From Numida meleagris (lineage: Eukaryota; Chordata; Aves; Galliformes; Numididae), in assembly GCF_002078875.1 (NCBI RefSeq), contig NC_034413.1:58276433-58340432 (forward strand): DNA of 64,000 bases. Reading direction: 5' to 3'. The notes beneath the pieces were generated by a model. It made no database searches, was not told where the DNA came from, and was given only the letters and a program-made list of their open reading frames with translations. The number at the start of each line of letters is the position of its first letter. Position 1 is the first letter of the stretch. Below are positions 39,556 to 52,700 of this stretch, in pieces. Made by a program: the position numbers and the translations under genes.

Positions 39556-40172
39556 TGCTCTTTATATTCTCAGCCAAATTCAGATGCACCTATTAGATTC
39601 ACCTCCCAAGCCCCTACTGATATTATTTAAGTACAAAACTCACTGTGGTGTGAGTCCACTCCAAAAATGCCCGTCACTGCTGGGTGAGACAAAAATCAGA
39701 GCTTCCAATCTTTGTTGTCCAGCAGCATCCTTACACTCACAGTCTGATCCTGTTCTTTTAATGGGTGAAAGTTGAGAATGGCATTTACTGTGTCAGAGGA
39801 GTTGCATCTGCGTAGAGCATGAATCTGAACTGCATTCAGAGTGAGGAAGAACCTGTGTCTGAGACGCAGACTGACACGTGGGTAACTCCAGTCCTGGCTC
39901 TAACACAGGATTCTTGTGGCATCTTGGGCAAAGCACTTCATCTCTGCCTCCGTTTGTCATCTGCAGAAAAAAGATGACATGTTTTTTTCCTTCTAGTCTT
40001 GGTATTTGTATTTTAATCCACAGGTAAGTGTTCTTTATAAATAGAATGTGTTCATTGGTCTGCATGAGGTGATTACTCCTACTCTGCAGCAAGTTTTTCA
40101 GCCTGGACTAGGCTACCAGCTCCCTTGTTTATAGTGCTACCATGTAAAGCTATTTCTATGCTATGGTGCATC

Positions 40173-40228
40173 CACTGTATATGCACACTTACTATTACTG
40201 CAGTTATTGTGAGTGTGCATATACAGTG
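40173..40228. repeat. Near-perfect 56-bp palindrome / hairpin
   Basis: The two 28-base halves (40173-40200 and 40201-40228) pair at 25 of 28 positions. The outermost 17 pairs (cactgtatatgcacact) are perfect and the centre is CTGCAG. As RNA it would fold into a hairpin of the length of a microRNA precursor on either strand. It is not a recognised transposon end, and I do not recognise a known microRNA in it. Confidence 0.9.
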
Positions 40229-42547
40229 AGCAGCATGAGCTAGGACTTCTAGGTCCTACCAAAATACAAGCCATCTATAACGCATCTGTCTTAGACAATA
40301 TGAAGAGTGGGTGAAGTTTTCATTTTCCTAGTCTCTGTGAGTCAGGACGAATTAACTGCCTGTCTGTGACAGCAAAAACACAGTACCCATTGGAATGGAA
40401 ATGGAAAAAAACTGAGACATGAAATTCAGGCTGAGACTCATCCTGTTTTGTAAAATTGTTGCAGGATATTTCTGTGAAATCATCTCAGTGACCTCCTGCA
40501 AGAAATCATTGCTATGGACTTGGTTCGTAGTATTTATTTAACAGTTATAGGACGGAAAGACCAGTGACGTGTTTACATGCCAAAGCCAAATAACAGCTTG
40601 TTTGTGAGAACAGATACAGTAGATGATTTGGGTCAACACTTTACAAGCTCGTGGTAGAGAGCTCTGGAACATTTAGTGATAGACGCAGCAAAGCAAGGCA
40701 CAAAACAAAGAGGGAAGGATAACAGCAAAAACTCCTGACATTGTTAACATTGGTTTCAACTCACAAAGCTGATTTACACCAGATAGCTTCTGTATGGAAA
40801 TATTGAAAGGCATGTCACTTTTGTATTTGAAGCACAGTGTGCACAGGTAAAGTTATGCCTTTCTGTCCTGGGGCATGAGCGATGTTGTTATGCAGATTTG
40901 CTACATTTAAATCCTTAATTATCCTAATCCCTTAATATTTTCAGAACTCCTGATGGAAAGAGTTCTCAGCCACTGTAGCTGAACTGAAGAATGGAAAGCA
41001 CTCCTGCCTTCATTATGTTATTAACAGTGGTCGAAGCACTTAGACATTTTGTGATGGAATACTTAAAATTTCAAACACACAACCACCTGAGCTGCCCTAA
41101 GCTGAGCCTCATTATCTCCAACTGCTTAACCCTGCACATCTATGCAATGTTTCCTTTATCTGTCTTGGTTCTTGTTCAGGCTACTCTTCTACCACCAAGA
41201 TCACTTGGAGAGATATGCCCAAGCTTGCATAACGAGACTCTGGAAGAACCAGGCCTGCAAGGTAACGTCCCCTTTTTAACGCCTTAATTTTTTCACTTTT
41301 CTTAAGATTTGTTTATTTGCTCAATGAGCAGAGTTGAAATCTCAGGAAATCAGGGAGCCTGGGACCCATTTCCCAAGGCTGTTGCTTGCCCTTGAGCAAA
41401 CCATTAAAAAGGCTCTCCTTGACCTTTCCCACTCATCACTAATGGGAAATACGTGAGGCTGAAAAGGGATGTGAGCATGACAGCCCAGCACACTTCCGGA
41501 GGAGCCTGAAACCAGGGCAGGAAACAAAGAGCAACCCAGTGGTCTCTGCCTCCCCTGACCTACCATCATCTGCCCTTGGGGGACAGGAGAAGCCAAATGA
41601 ACCTAGAGAGAAAATCTGGAGTGGAACAAAATGTGTGGTAAATCATTGTTTTCCAGCTCATCTGAACTCCTTCCTAAACTTTAAAGGTTGCTTCCATCAA
41701 AAAAGCCCCCCTAAAAGTCAAAAGGGTGGAGGTAGCACAAAGGTAGCTGAAAGCATTTTTTAATCTAAAGGCTATGGCATTCACACAGGGTCTACTAGAT
41801 CTGTAGGATAATGTAGGGATGCTGGGAAGGGTGTCAGCTGTGTGGCCTTCATCAGCCAATTACTTGCTCTTCTGGGACCATCACATCCCCATCAACCTAT
41901 AGAAGTATCTGTTTCCTGCTCTGGTGAATACTTTTGTATCTCCAATCTTTGAAAGCTGAGAATGTTTTTCTAAGCAAATAAACAAAAAGTCCCTTTTTGT
42001 CTCAATAATGCTTTCAAATGTGACAGCCCTTTCAGGTGTCAGCTCAGAAGAGAGACCTGGTGATAACTGCAACTTCTCCTCCTCCTCTTACGCAGAGCTT
42101 TGTAATGAATTCATAATAAGGGCCATGTGGTTATTCTCTTTGATACTATCTTGCTCCAAGGTAAATGATATTTTACAGTCATTCAGGCTTGGCAAGTCCA
42201 TGTCACCGGCTGCAGCTGTTGCTCCCAACAGGAAGGAAAGGTTTAGGTTGCACTGAAAGGAAAACGAATAAATAAGCCAAAGGAAAATGTATCTATCCAG
42301 GAAGGTATGCCTGACTAGGAAATCAGATTAGAAATCCCTGTATTTTCTGGATTTTTGTGACAAAACATAATGCAAAGCCTGTAACCTCAAACTGCAAAAA
42401 TCATGGTAAGACTAAAAGAAGCTGATTAGAAAGCTCTCAGGAATATCCCTTGCTGCCCACTCAGTGCAGCCTCCCAGCCTCAGAGGAGGTGTTTGGATTC
42501 CCAACCAGGACCTTTGAGGAGAGGTTATAGCAGCAGCTGAATTGGTT

Positions 42548-42886
42548 CTACCCCAGTTGTGAGCTCCGGAAGTGTTCCATGCTCATATTGATGGCTGCAA
42601 TAACATGGTGATGGATTCCACCAGGCAGTGTGCTGTGGCCACCTGTCCACAACACCATGATGGTGTTGGCTTTCTCTTCACCTCTGCTGGCTACAGACTT
42701 CAGGCTGTCATAAACATGCTTGGCTGTGTATGGTTGGGATGGATCCCAAACTCTGAAGACTTTCTGCAGGTTAAGGAGAGATAAAAGTACAGTGCAGCAG
42801 GAGCTAGGCTGAGTCCTGACTAAGGGATACTTCATATGAGAGGTGCTCCAGGAAATCATTTGGCTCTGGACCCTCTGAAACACCAT
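42548..42886 (-). pseudogene. Possible unidentified coding remnant
   Basis: A 112-codon minus-strand frame whose second half reads like protein (KVFRVWDPSQPYTAKHVYDS, then VLWTGGHSTLPGG and HHHVIAAINMSMEHF). It shows mixed codon use and no low complexity. No splice sites clearly bound it and I cannot name a family. It could be a processed pseudogene piece, a fragment of an old transposon, or chance, since a frame of this length is not exceptional here. Confidence 0.18.
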
Positions 42887-42968
42887 TTTCTACAAATTAT
42901 CTTCCTCTCATTTCTGGAAGGAAAGCCTCAGCCTTCTAGTATTCTAGTCAAAACTTGAGCTTTTTAGC

Positions 42969-42992
42969 TTTTTTTTTTTTTTTTTTTTTTTT
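42969..42992. repeat. Poly-T tract, 24 nt
   Basis: Uninterrupted T-run. Read on the minus strand it is a poly-A, but the neighbouring sequence shows no SINE or retrocopy that I recognise. Confidence 0.95.
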
Positions 42993-45900
42993 GTATGTAA
43001 AAAAATCTATTTTCTCAGGAGAACCTCCAATATCCGTACAATACAAATCCTCAGAACAAGCCATCACTCTTTGTAGGACACTCAGTGAAACAGATATATA
43101 CGGAGACTCTTGTGTCTTCTCTGCTTCATGGTGCTTGGCTTTCCTTTCCAACAGTAGTTGGTTTGATTTTATCATTAAGGTGAAATGGGTAAGGCCAAGA
43201 GCTCAATGGACAAAGGATCACAAACATTCTGTCACTATCTAGAATATTGTCATGTCCAAAGATCAGACAGAGTGCCTTAAAGCAACTGATTTCTGCTCCT
43301 CTCAAATCTAATACCTGATATCAGTGAAACGCATATCATTGTACTTGTACTCCAGACCAGTCAACAGAATGTTGACGTGCTGTTTGATAGTGCACATTCC
43401 AAACAGCAGAAACACAAGCTAGGTGCATGTGGTGGACGTGCTTCCTCATAGCAGCTCCTGCTGAGCTCAGGAAATCTGAGAGCAGGCTTTCGTACTTGGA
43501 TTTCTCATAACGAAAGAACTTAAGATAAATATAATAAAGATAATTATGCTCAGTTTTAAAACAAACAAGATGGAAGGCTTTCTCAAACAACACAGAATTA
43601 ATCAGTGGAAATCATCATTGCTAGGAGTTTAATTAAACCTTCAGTTTGCAAACTGCCATTCCTGTTTACATAATTGGAACCATATTATCGGTAGCATAAT
43701 TTCAATAAGATATTTCTTTCTGGGACTCTAAAATTGCAGATCTCCAAAATGGCTGGAAAATTGAAAGTTAAGAGTCTTGTTACCTCTGGAGGCTGACATG
43801 TTTTATTACCCAAGTGCTAAGTTATGCTCTCACTGCTAGTTAAGTGCACATCAAAATCCTCTCGGAAGTTGTTTGTCCATCATCTTTGCTGTCTTTGTGT
43901 AATATGAGCTATGGGCTAAACTCTCTTGTACTTTAGCAAGGGCTTCAACTTCTTTAATCTTTCTATTCTGGATGGGTCAGGCATGAGCAGGATGCTGAGA
44001 TTTTTCTAATTGCTTTGATCAACGCTGTTGATGGGGTACATCCCAGAAAGGTGTTGGATGAGTGTACATGCTTTAAGTCTGCTTTCCATGTTATAGGAAA
44101 GCAGGCATAGTCAGATTAGTAGATGATATTTCCTGAAATACAATAACTCTGATGTATTTGCTCTCATTTTTAGCTTGTCTGTACTGTTCTCTGTGGAGGA
44201 AAGGACACCAAATGAAGAATTTTTTCTTCTATAAATGCAAGATCAAAAAGCTCTTTCTTCTCTTCCCTTCTGCTGGTGAATACAGCTCAGAGTCTCTGTG
44301 CAGGATTGCCAGCAAAATTTATTCAAAGGTACTTATCCTACAAAATAATGCTGTCTTAGTAATTTTTATAAGTACACTTTTTAATAGCTTTGCTAGATAT
44401 CTTCAACATCATATTGGTGTTGTAACAGTCTGACTTAGTTTTATTATCAGACTGCTTTCCATAGATTTGCATTAATTATAAAAGCGGAGATACTGCAGCG
44501 TAGAGTTTAGTGTTTCAATGCACTATCTGAGCACAAAGCTGGCATGTGATAAAGACATAGTTATGCTGAGTGAAACTGCAGCACCATGAGGACGTGTGTG
44601 AAGACCCTGAGACCCTGTCGCTTAGCATTGCTCCTATCACTTTGTTAAAAATAACTCCACAAAATTCCTAGCCCGGGGGAACTTCGTTTTTCTCACGGCT
44701 CATGATTTCATTTTTATTTTTTTTTAAACAACCTCAAGCTTATATCATCTTTTTCTTTCATGCTGCAACTTGCTTAGGCAAATATAAAAATGTTTATGTT
44801 TACTAAGTCAAGTTGCTTCCATTGTTAAGTGATTAATAGGAGATGTAGTCAGTGATCCTAATTGAGTTTAGTAGGATCACACCAGTAGCTCAGCGCTGCA
44901 GCAGGAAGAAAGCACAGATCCAGATCCTCTCAAGCTCCATTAGGCAGGATTCCCTACTGATCACTGGTTGCAGTGTTTGCAAATCCATAGGCTCTTACAA
45001 ATCATTCCCAAAGTGGCAAGTGATTACCATACACTGCATGCAGGGCATACCTCATGACCACAAACATGAAGTTTGCAAGCTCCCAGCTCGCTTCTGTATG
45101 GATAGTGTTGTGGTATATTTTTATTTTTAATTTTATTCTAAGCAATTCATAAATCAACAGATACAGGGTTTTGGGAGCCCTGGCTAAAACCCTGGCATAA
45201 ACTTATGGTGAGAGTGCAGAAATACTTCTTCCTCATTTGCCAATTTGTATACACTAAGGAAAAAACAGTTTTTGAGGCTTGCCATATGCACATGCATTAC
45301 TTACCGAGAGACTAAGGTAACATAACATTCAATCACAGCTTGCCCAGACGAGGCAATCAGCTGTGTCCAATAAGAAGCGGGAGAGCCTCCCTCCCTCCTA
45401 CTTGCCCCAGAAACTGTTGATGTACTGCACCTGTTTCCAACAGCAAAGTACGAGCTGTTGAGCAAGGAGCAGTAATCCTCTTTCATTGGAGTCCCAACAT
45501 GGATGGGGCTGCATGGAGGCCAGGCAAGTTCTCCTCACTCTGTTCTGTCAGACCAGATAGAGCCTGTGGTACTTTTCTAGTACCTGTTAAGTGCTTCAAG
45601 CTTGAAAAAAAGCTAAGAAGGGCTTATTGTCATTCTGAATTGGGTCTTTGGCTCCCTACTGTTGTTACTGGAATGAATTTGCTTAGTATGTGTGGGAGTC
45701 TTCGCTTTGGTTTCTTTGGATCCTGAGAAACTTAGAGGTCAAAATATTGCCTCAGTTACAATATTTTTAAGATTTTTGTAGTCTTTAAATGAAAATGTTA
45801 GTACTGTTTTACACAGTGGTGTGAAGTAAAATATGTGTTTCAACAATAGCTGTTGCTGAATGCTTTAATGTTTCTTTAGGTAATGATGGGGTTTTGTTTT

Positions 45901-46111
45901 CTCTTTCACATGTATATATGTATGATCTCAATGTTTATCTGCTGTGAAGATGTGTAGAGTCAACAGTTATTATATTTTTTTTTAAGAATACTAGACCTGA
46001 ATTAAAATAGGGACGTTGATTAAATGCAGTTTGTTTTTGCATCTCATTAGATATTTTTCTGTGCAACCTACAAAGGTTTGATTGTCTCTCTGCACTTGGT
46101 CCTGGCGCGGC

Positions 46112-46609
46112 CACGCTTTAAGTACTGTGTTAAGTGTTGAGCCCCTCAGTACAAGAAAGACATTGAGGCCCTGGGGTCCAGAGAAGAGCAGTGAAGTTGT
46201 AAAGGGCCTGGAGCCCAAGTCTTATGGGTGAGGAAGCTGGGATGGTTCAGTCTGGAGAAGAGGAGGCTCGGGGGAGACCTTATCGCTCTCTACAACTCCC
46301 TGAAAATAGGTTGTGGTGAGGTGGAGGGTTGGCCTCTTCTCTCAGGTAACAGCAATGGGGTGAAAGGTAATGGCTTCATGTTGTGCTAGGGGAGGTTCAG
46401 GTTGCATATTAGGAAAAACTTTCTCCAAAAAAGCAGTTGAGTGCTGGACTGGGCTGCCCAGGGAGGTGGTGTAGTCACCCTCCCTGGACGTGTTCAAGAA
46501 CCGTGGAGCTGTGGCACTGAGAGACATGGCTAGTGGGCATGGTGGGGATGGGTTGACAGTTGGACTTAAATGATCTTACTGCCTTTTTTCCAGCCTTAAG
46601 GATTCTATG
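46112..46609 (+). mobile_element. CR1 LINE, about 0.5 kb of 3' end
   Basis: Sense CR1 sequence with the order expected of the 3' part. It starts near 'agtactgtgttaagtgttga', passes 'agtacaagaaagacattgag', 'gagaagaggaggctcggggg', 'gactgggctgcccagggagg' and 'accctccctggacgtgttca', and ends 'ccttaaggattctatg'. The frame equivalent to the C-terminal end of the CR1 reverse transcriptase is broken. Confidence 0.93.
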
Positions 46610-47503
46610 AAAACACAATAATACAGCTTTCTTTGCTGAATTTCAGATATAAACAATGTTGTGGCATTTCTAGGAATACTTAAAATATGTTATTTGCTTC
46701 CTGGTAGTATTTCATGCTCTTCACAGAGGCCATTCCTCTTGTATTTAGCAAATACAAATGCAGCGAGTTCCTGCTTATACCATGTATGCATTAGTAGATG
46801 GTCAAAACCTCATTTAATAAGCATAACTAATTATATGCAACATCTTGTGTAATTAAATGCTCCATGTCAATATCCATATTTGAAATTTCAACTGTCCTCT
46901 TTTTTTTCTGTTGTTTTCTTTTAACTTCAAAGAACTATTGTCAGGTATATTCTGAAATGTTCTGCTTGTTGGTCAAGTGAATTGCTGTTATTGCATGTAA
47001 TACCTAATGCCATAATAACTTTTAATTGCTTGAAAAACACAGTATCACGAAAAAATGAGATTTTATTTAGTGCTAGATATTCAGAATACAACTTTAAGTA
47101 TGTTTTTGATAGTGAGATATAGATAAACCACCTCTAATAAGAGTGCAATTTTTTCACATGAAACAGTTAACTTCTACTGAAGAAGAGTAATTGCAAATAC
47201 ATTTTAAGAATATCAAATATTGGGTATCAGACCTTATTCTTTTAACTTTAGAACTGGGAGTAACTTCTAGAAAACTAAATTTCACCAGCTACCATCAAAT
47301 AATACTTTTTTTTCCTATAGTACCTTCAAAGTTTCAGAATTTTCCTGTGCCTAGTAGCTCCAAATAATTAATCTTTGGACTGTGAGATAACACATTTGAT
47401 ATCTGTATAAATATTGCTGTGTACTTTTTTGTAGCTGTAGAAACTAGGGGGAGAAATAAGTGAAATACACAGAAATATTTGTTTATAGTCTGCTTTTTGA
47501 CAG
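46610..47503. other. Unassigned AT-rich sequence
   Basis: No gene or repeat supported. Short open frames only. Confidence 0.4.
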
Positions 47504-47835
47504 TGTTAGGTTGGTATCTTTTCTTTTTTGGAAGGTATAAAGGGAGACTCACTAATGCTATTCATGAGCTTACTCTAATAGCAGAAGAAAGACTGAATGT
47601 TTCTAGCAATTCTCCAAACTCTGTTGGTGAGCTGATATCACAAAATTGCATAGTTTGCTGGCAGAGAGCTTGCAGTTACTTGGATTCCTTAAAAGAACAG
47701 AAGAACGCTTACAATGTACTGACAGAAAAGTTGGAAATATTGAAGTTTTTGATCACTGAAGGGGAAAAAAAAGGAAAGCATCATGCACATCAAATATTAA
47801 TTAGAAAGAGAAATGTATCCACAAGGGTTTTCTAA
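47504..47835 (+). CDS. Protein-like open frame, possible exon of an unidentified gene
   Basis: A plus-strand frame following an acceptor-like tctgctttttgacag. Its product has the pattern of amphipathic helices: GRLTNAIHELTLIAEERL, then VGELISQNCIVCWQRACSYL, then LDSLKEQKNAYNVL and TEKLEILKFLITEGEKK. The frame closes within the 5' tip of a mariner fragment that begins at 47825, so the last few residues are transposon-derived if it is translated that far. I find no strong donor; GTGAGC near 47630 is the best, and it would cut the frame short. No family is recognised. It is on the same strand as the exon pair at 60-61.6 kb, but 13 kb away. Confidence 0.27.
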
Positions 47836-47985
47836 AAGTAATGCCTTCTATTGTATTAAGTTAGCACGGATCCTCAGAGGTGGTATGGCAGTAGAGGTTG
47901 AACCTTGTAATGTTCCATTACATCTTGTTGCAGTGTGACAGATGGCAGCAGAGGGGCTGTCTGACATGGCAGTAAGCACGAATCT
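47825..47985 (+). mobile_element. Galluhop-type mariner, 5'-end fragment
   Basis: About 160 bp resembling the start of the chicken mariner Galluhop/Mariner1_GG as I recall it. It has a terminal region with aaagtaatgcc, then 'ggtggtatggcagtagagg', 'ttgaaccttg', 'cagtgtgacagatggcagc', 'agaggggctgtctgacatgg'. It stops before the transposase body and no second inverted repeat is seen, so it is a non-autonomous remnant. Confidence 0.82.
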
Positions 47986-49681
47986 TTTATTGTCTGAAAT
48001 CCATAGGAAGACCAGGTGATTCTTGAAACTGTCATTAACTTTAAAAAAGTAATATTAAAATCTAATCAGCTGTAGATATTTGTAAGAAGTATGAGATAAG
48101 GCATCAATGGCTGACCTCACCTCTTTGGGAATTACGATGTCTTATGCTAACCCCTACTGTCTTGCAAATATGTTGGAAAACATACTCCATTGACCTCTCT
48201 TTCCAGCTTATTTTTGTGTTTTCTGATTGCCTCCTGAGCAGTATATGCTCAGTTTCCTCTACACCCTGTGAAAAGGTCTATCATCTTTTGTGCTATGATA
48301 AAGAGTATGAGAAGGCTGATCTCTGGCTCTGTTCAGTTCTTGATTGGGGGATGGGAAAAAAGTTTCCCCAGATGGGACCATCAAATATAACGTGACTTCA
48401 AAGGTAACAATCTGCTGTAACATACCTCATAGTGCTGTAACAAAAATCCAGCATTTGTGGTTTTGGTTCTCCCTAATGTAGACTGCAGCAACAAAGTTTC
48501 TCACAGAGTCAGACAAACGGTACATTACATGTATTACTGTATCTAATGAGTATAGGCCACTCCTCTCCACAGCTCCTATTTGTAGCTAAATTATGAGTCT
48601 TGTTTAACCTGAAGGACAGCCTCAAAGGGTTTGGTGAACTGGGTGAATTCCAGCTGCAGATTCAAGAAGTCTAATGGAGGAGTTTCGATATTCCTTTGCG
48701 TTTTGATAGCAAGGAATAGATACATATTGAGGTGCACTGGGTTTGTGATTAATACATGACTAAGACCTTGCTGCAGAAATACATCTGTTTGGCTTACTGA
48801 AAAGAAAGTCAAGAGGCAATATGATTATTGCTTGCAGGTATCTCCGTGGGAGATAATAAAGTAGGTTTTGAATCTAGTGGAATAAAGTCTTTTGAAAGTT
48901 AACAGTTTTGCATCTACTCCATAACAATGCAACTGAGGGGATAAAAAGACACAGTTTTAAAATAAGTTTGGAGCAAAGTACTGAGAACAAGTATTTTTTT
49001 CTATTTAAATATTCCAGATACCTTGCTGGAAAAATTTATGAGTAAAACAAATTATTAGCTGGTATCATCCTGTGGCCCGAGTGGCCTTGGAGATATTAAT
49101 CTCTGAATCAGCTGATGAAAATTTATGGCCTGTAAAGCACACAGTGTCTGATTACACAATTGTGATATCTCTTCTGTTCCTGGAGGCTACATGCTGATGA
49201 AACCATCTCTATTAACTCACTCTAGACCTTGCTGTTGTAAAACTGCCCAAGAAATAGTTGCTAGCCCAGTAGTCACTGTAAACCACCTCTTTGATTCTGC
49301 CTTTACTTTTATGTATGTGGACTTGAGACCTGCAAATCAAGTTTCATAATCACAGAGGATGAGGAGTGTCACCAAGGTGAGCTATCAGTGTGACATTTTA
49401 AAGCTACTGGCCAACTGCAGAATGACATGCAAGCATATACTTGAAGCCCATAGGGAGGCAGAGCATCAGAGACAGCAGCTTGTATATCAGGTCTAGTACA
49501 GCTTCTACCAGGAGAGGAAGGTAGATCACAATATCAAGCAGAGTGTTAACTCTTTTCTCTTTGCCTATGGAGATTTTTTAGTTCCTGTATTTGTACAATA
49601 CCCATTGTTTGTTTGGAAGATTAGTCCTTTTACTGTATGTTACTTCTAGGCCTACACCACTGTGGTGCAGCCAGTTTTCTG

Positions 49682-49706
49682 TTACTCTACTGTAAAAGTA
49701 GAGTAA
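49682..49706. repeat. Small inverted repeat
   Basis: A perfect 10-bp stem (ttactctact / agtagagtaa) with a 5-base loop. It lies in unassigned sequence and no terminator role is implied in a vertebrate genome. Confidence 0.9.
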
Positions 49707-52700
49707 GTCTGTTGGATTTGTGCTTGGTACTGTGATCTTGAAGGAGCACGGTAACTCCAGATTTATCATTAGGTGTATAAAACCTGATGCATGTTCCCCT
49801 CTCTTAAAAGAGAAGGCCAGATTCTCTGCTGATGTAAAATGATAAAGCTCTGCTGGAAATAAGAGATCCTGACCCAGGGTTCTTTACCCAGAGAGAACAA
49901 TTGAGTGGGAGGATATATTGTTTTCTACTTTATTTCATGACTTCAGCACAACTACTTTTCTCAGCACGAGCCCAAGTCATCAAAGCTTCTTGCTGTAGAG
50001 TCACTCACTACAGGCTTCCTCTGATAACCTGCTGCAGACGTTAGTGCAATGCCATAGCTCTCTCACATCTGCAGTTATTGTTTCTAGAGAGATTGGTGTC
50101 CTCTGTAAAACATGACATGTTTGTCCTTGTGATGTAACCTCTTCTTACTTGATGTGACAAAAATGTATTCTATCAGGAATAACTGCCTTGGTGTTACTTT
50201 CCTCAAATGCTCTTGAAAGGATGTGGCATTAGCAATAAAAGTTATGCTGACAAAATAGATGGTAAACAAAGAAGTCTAGGATGGTTTGGTCTGTAGAAGT
50301 TGGAAGTAAGAGTTCATCATGTGGTTTAGTAAAAGATAAAAGGCAATAGTAGTAGTAGCTCTAGTAACAATAGGAAATTAGGTAATATTGCTCAACAGTA
50401 AGGAAGCAGGGAAGAAAAAGGAGTGGGGGATATATTCTCCATTGCTTTAGAAGCAAACAAAGGAGAAGTGAAGATGTTGACTATTCTGTCTGCATTGGGG
50501 ATGTGATAAAGTAAGCCAAGCTGCCTCTGAAGGTACTCTGTATGTCTGTGCTGTTCACAATGTAAGGAAGTAGCGCAGGTGTGCCGAGCTCTGTTAGAAA
50601 GGAAAACATCCCTGGCAAAGTTGTGTTCTCACATAGCCATACTGCTTCTGGATGTAGCTCTACTAAGTAAACTATTTCTTCATAGCATGTCCTCACACAG
50701 TGTAGGCATTTTCTAAACCACATGCAAGAGATCACCCATGAGGTTCAAACTGGAGGCTCCTTTTGATTAAAGTTCAAGTACTTGAATCACAAAGGCAATG
50801 TTTAATAATGTAATCGGCCAGATTTTGTAAATTCCTGGGAGCTGAATTTTATGGATGCTCATGAGCTGATCCAACTCCTTATCTCAAATACCTTTTTGCA
50901 GTGAGAACTGTAGTCTCTCTTCTCTGGTCTGACTAGAAGCAGTGTAAAATATAAATTTACTTTTCCTCCTTCCTTTTGTAGCTGACACTCTCTGGCCTGT
51001 CTTGGTAATTGTTAGTTCAAGCTTCAATACTGCCAGAAATGTATATCTGAATAGATATATTTTATCTCCTTTTCTCTTTTTGTGAAGTTCTCAGCAGTCT
51101 TCAGGTTTTCTAATGTCTGGGTGCTACTTATGAGGCATCTGCTTTGGAAGCTGAAGGAGTTTGATACCAAGTCCACTCAGTCTGGATTACATAGTGTACA
51201 ATTCTACTGAAGATTCTGGAAGGAGCTGATGTCTAAGTAGCACCACATGTCCTAGAATAGGGCTGCAGGCTCTGGAATCAAATGACACCCTCTTAGAAAA
51301 ATTTTCTTTCTAATGCAGTTCCAGTGCAGATTTGCCATTAGTCTTCAAAGGCCTCAGATGTTTGCATTCATTTCACCAGCAGGGAAATAACTTCTTGGGA
51401 GACAATGAAATAGATAAAGAACAATAGAGATGAACTATAACTGTGAAAGTTTTGGTAGAAAGGTGACTTCCAAACCAACAATATCAATGATGAATCTCTC
51501 TGTATTACTTCACAAGTCAGCTGGTGGTGGGTGCCATCACAAGAAAAATGTTGTTTTGTCAAGGTCAGTGTAGATATTTTATTCTTCTCTCATGTAGAGG
51601 ATCTTGTAATAGTTCTTGACATACAGTTATGGCCTTGCTTATTTAAGTGTACCAAAAAAAAGTGTCTTGGCAAATTCTTGCATCATAATTTGCCTTCTTA
51701 AATGTTATGGATTCCTCCTTTTCCTATGATAAATATTTCTCATGGTTTTAAAACTAAGTGTGAATTCTACACCAACTAGAAAATAATGTAATTCCTGTAT
51801 GTGCGGGGGTATCTCTAGACAAAAGCAATAAGTAACAAAACCCCAATCACTGAAAATGTTCAGTGTAGCACTGTCTTCAAATATGGTAAACATTCATTTT
51901 CTTGCCTGTGAGGTTTGCTGATACAATAGTAAGCTAGTACATAACTCTTGCACAAACGAATTAACACAGTTTATGCAAGCACAAGATTAATTGCGTACGT
52001 GGATCAGTCACCTTATATTTCTCCTATTTTTCAGAAAATCTTGATTCCCTATATATTCATGGTGGGACCAAGTTCCAGTTCTGGGAGTCTTGTTCTTATA
52101 GTATTGCAGTCCAGAGCCTAGAAAAGGAAACAGCATCCTCAGCATGTAGTATATGGTTCTACTTCCATAACTGCTGAAGACTGACATGGATTCTGCCTGC
52201 CCTTATCTGGTCAACTGCAAATCTGTCACAGAAATACCTTTTACTGTAGTAGCTGAGCATCATCTTAATAGAGTGTTATTAAAACTTATAAAAGCTGAAG
52301 TCTCCGCTTAGTGCCCTTTAATACAGGTAGAATACGCAACCATTTGACGATCTGGAGTAATGCTAAATTGTCCCAAAACAGAAGGAGAGCTGAGGCTTTT
52401 TTGCTTATACTGGATTCTCTAATGTGTTATCCATTTTGTAAAGCAAGCGGAATGCTTGCTGCCTGCCTTCTGGTTGTATTTGGAAATGGGAAACCATCTA
52501 ATTATTTTTTCCTAATAAAATAGACAAACTTTAAAGAAAGTAGATATTTGTAGTGTGCAGTAGCGTGGTTTTTTCTTTGTGGTAATCTGTGAAAGGAAGG
52601 AACAATATTCAAGTGGATTCCCAGAGAGAAACTGACTGGGTCACTCTGAAGAGCTCCCTTTTCCCTGAAGATGTCTGAAACTGTAGTGAAATTACCTAGC

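Larger units (their letters stand above)
39556..46111. other. Upstream flank of GYPC, mostly unassigned
   Basis: About 6.5 kb. It contains a near-perfect 56-bp palindrome (40173-40228), a long T-run (42969-42992) and one protein-like minus-strand frame (42548-42886), each listed separately. A 43-bp stretch at 44286-44328 on the plus strand has an acceptor-like and a donor-like edge, but I cannot link it to any gene. Confidence 0.4.
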
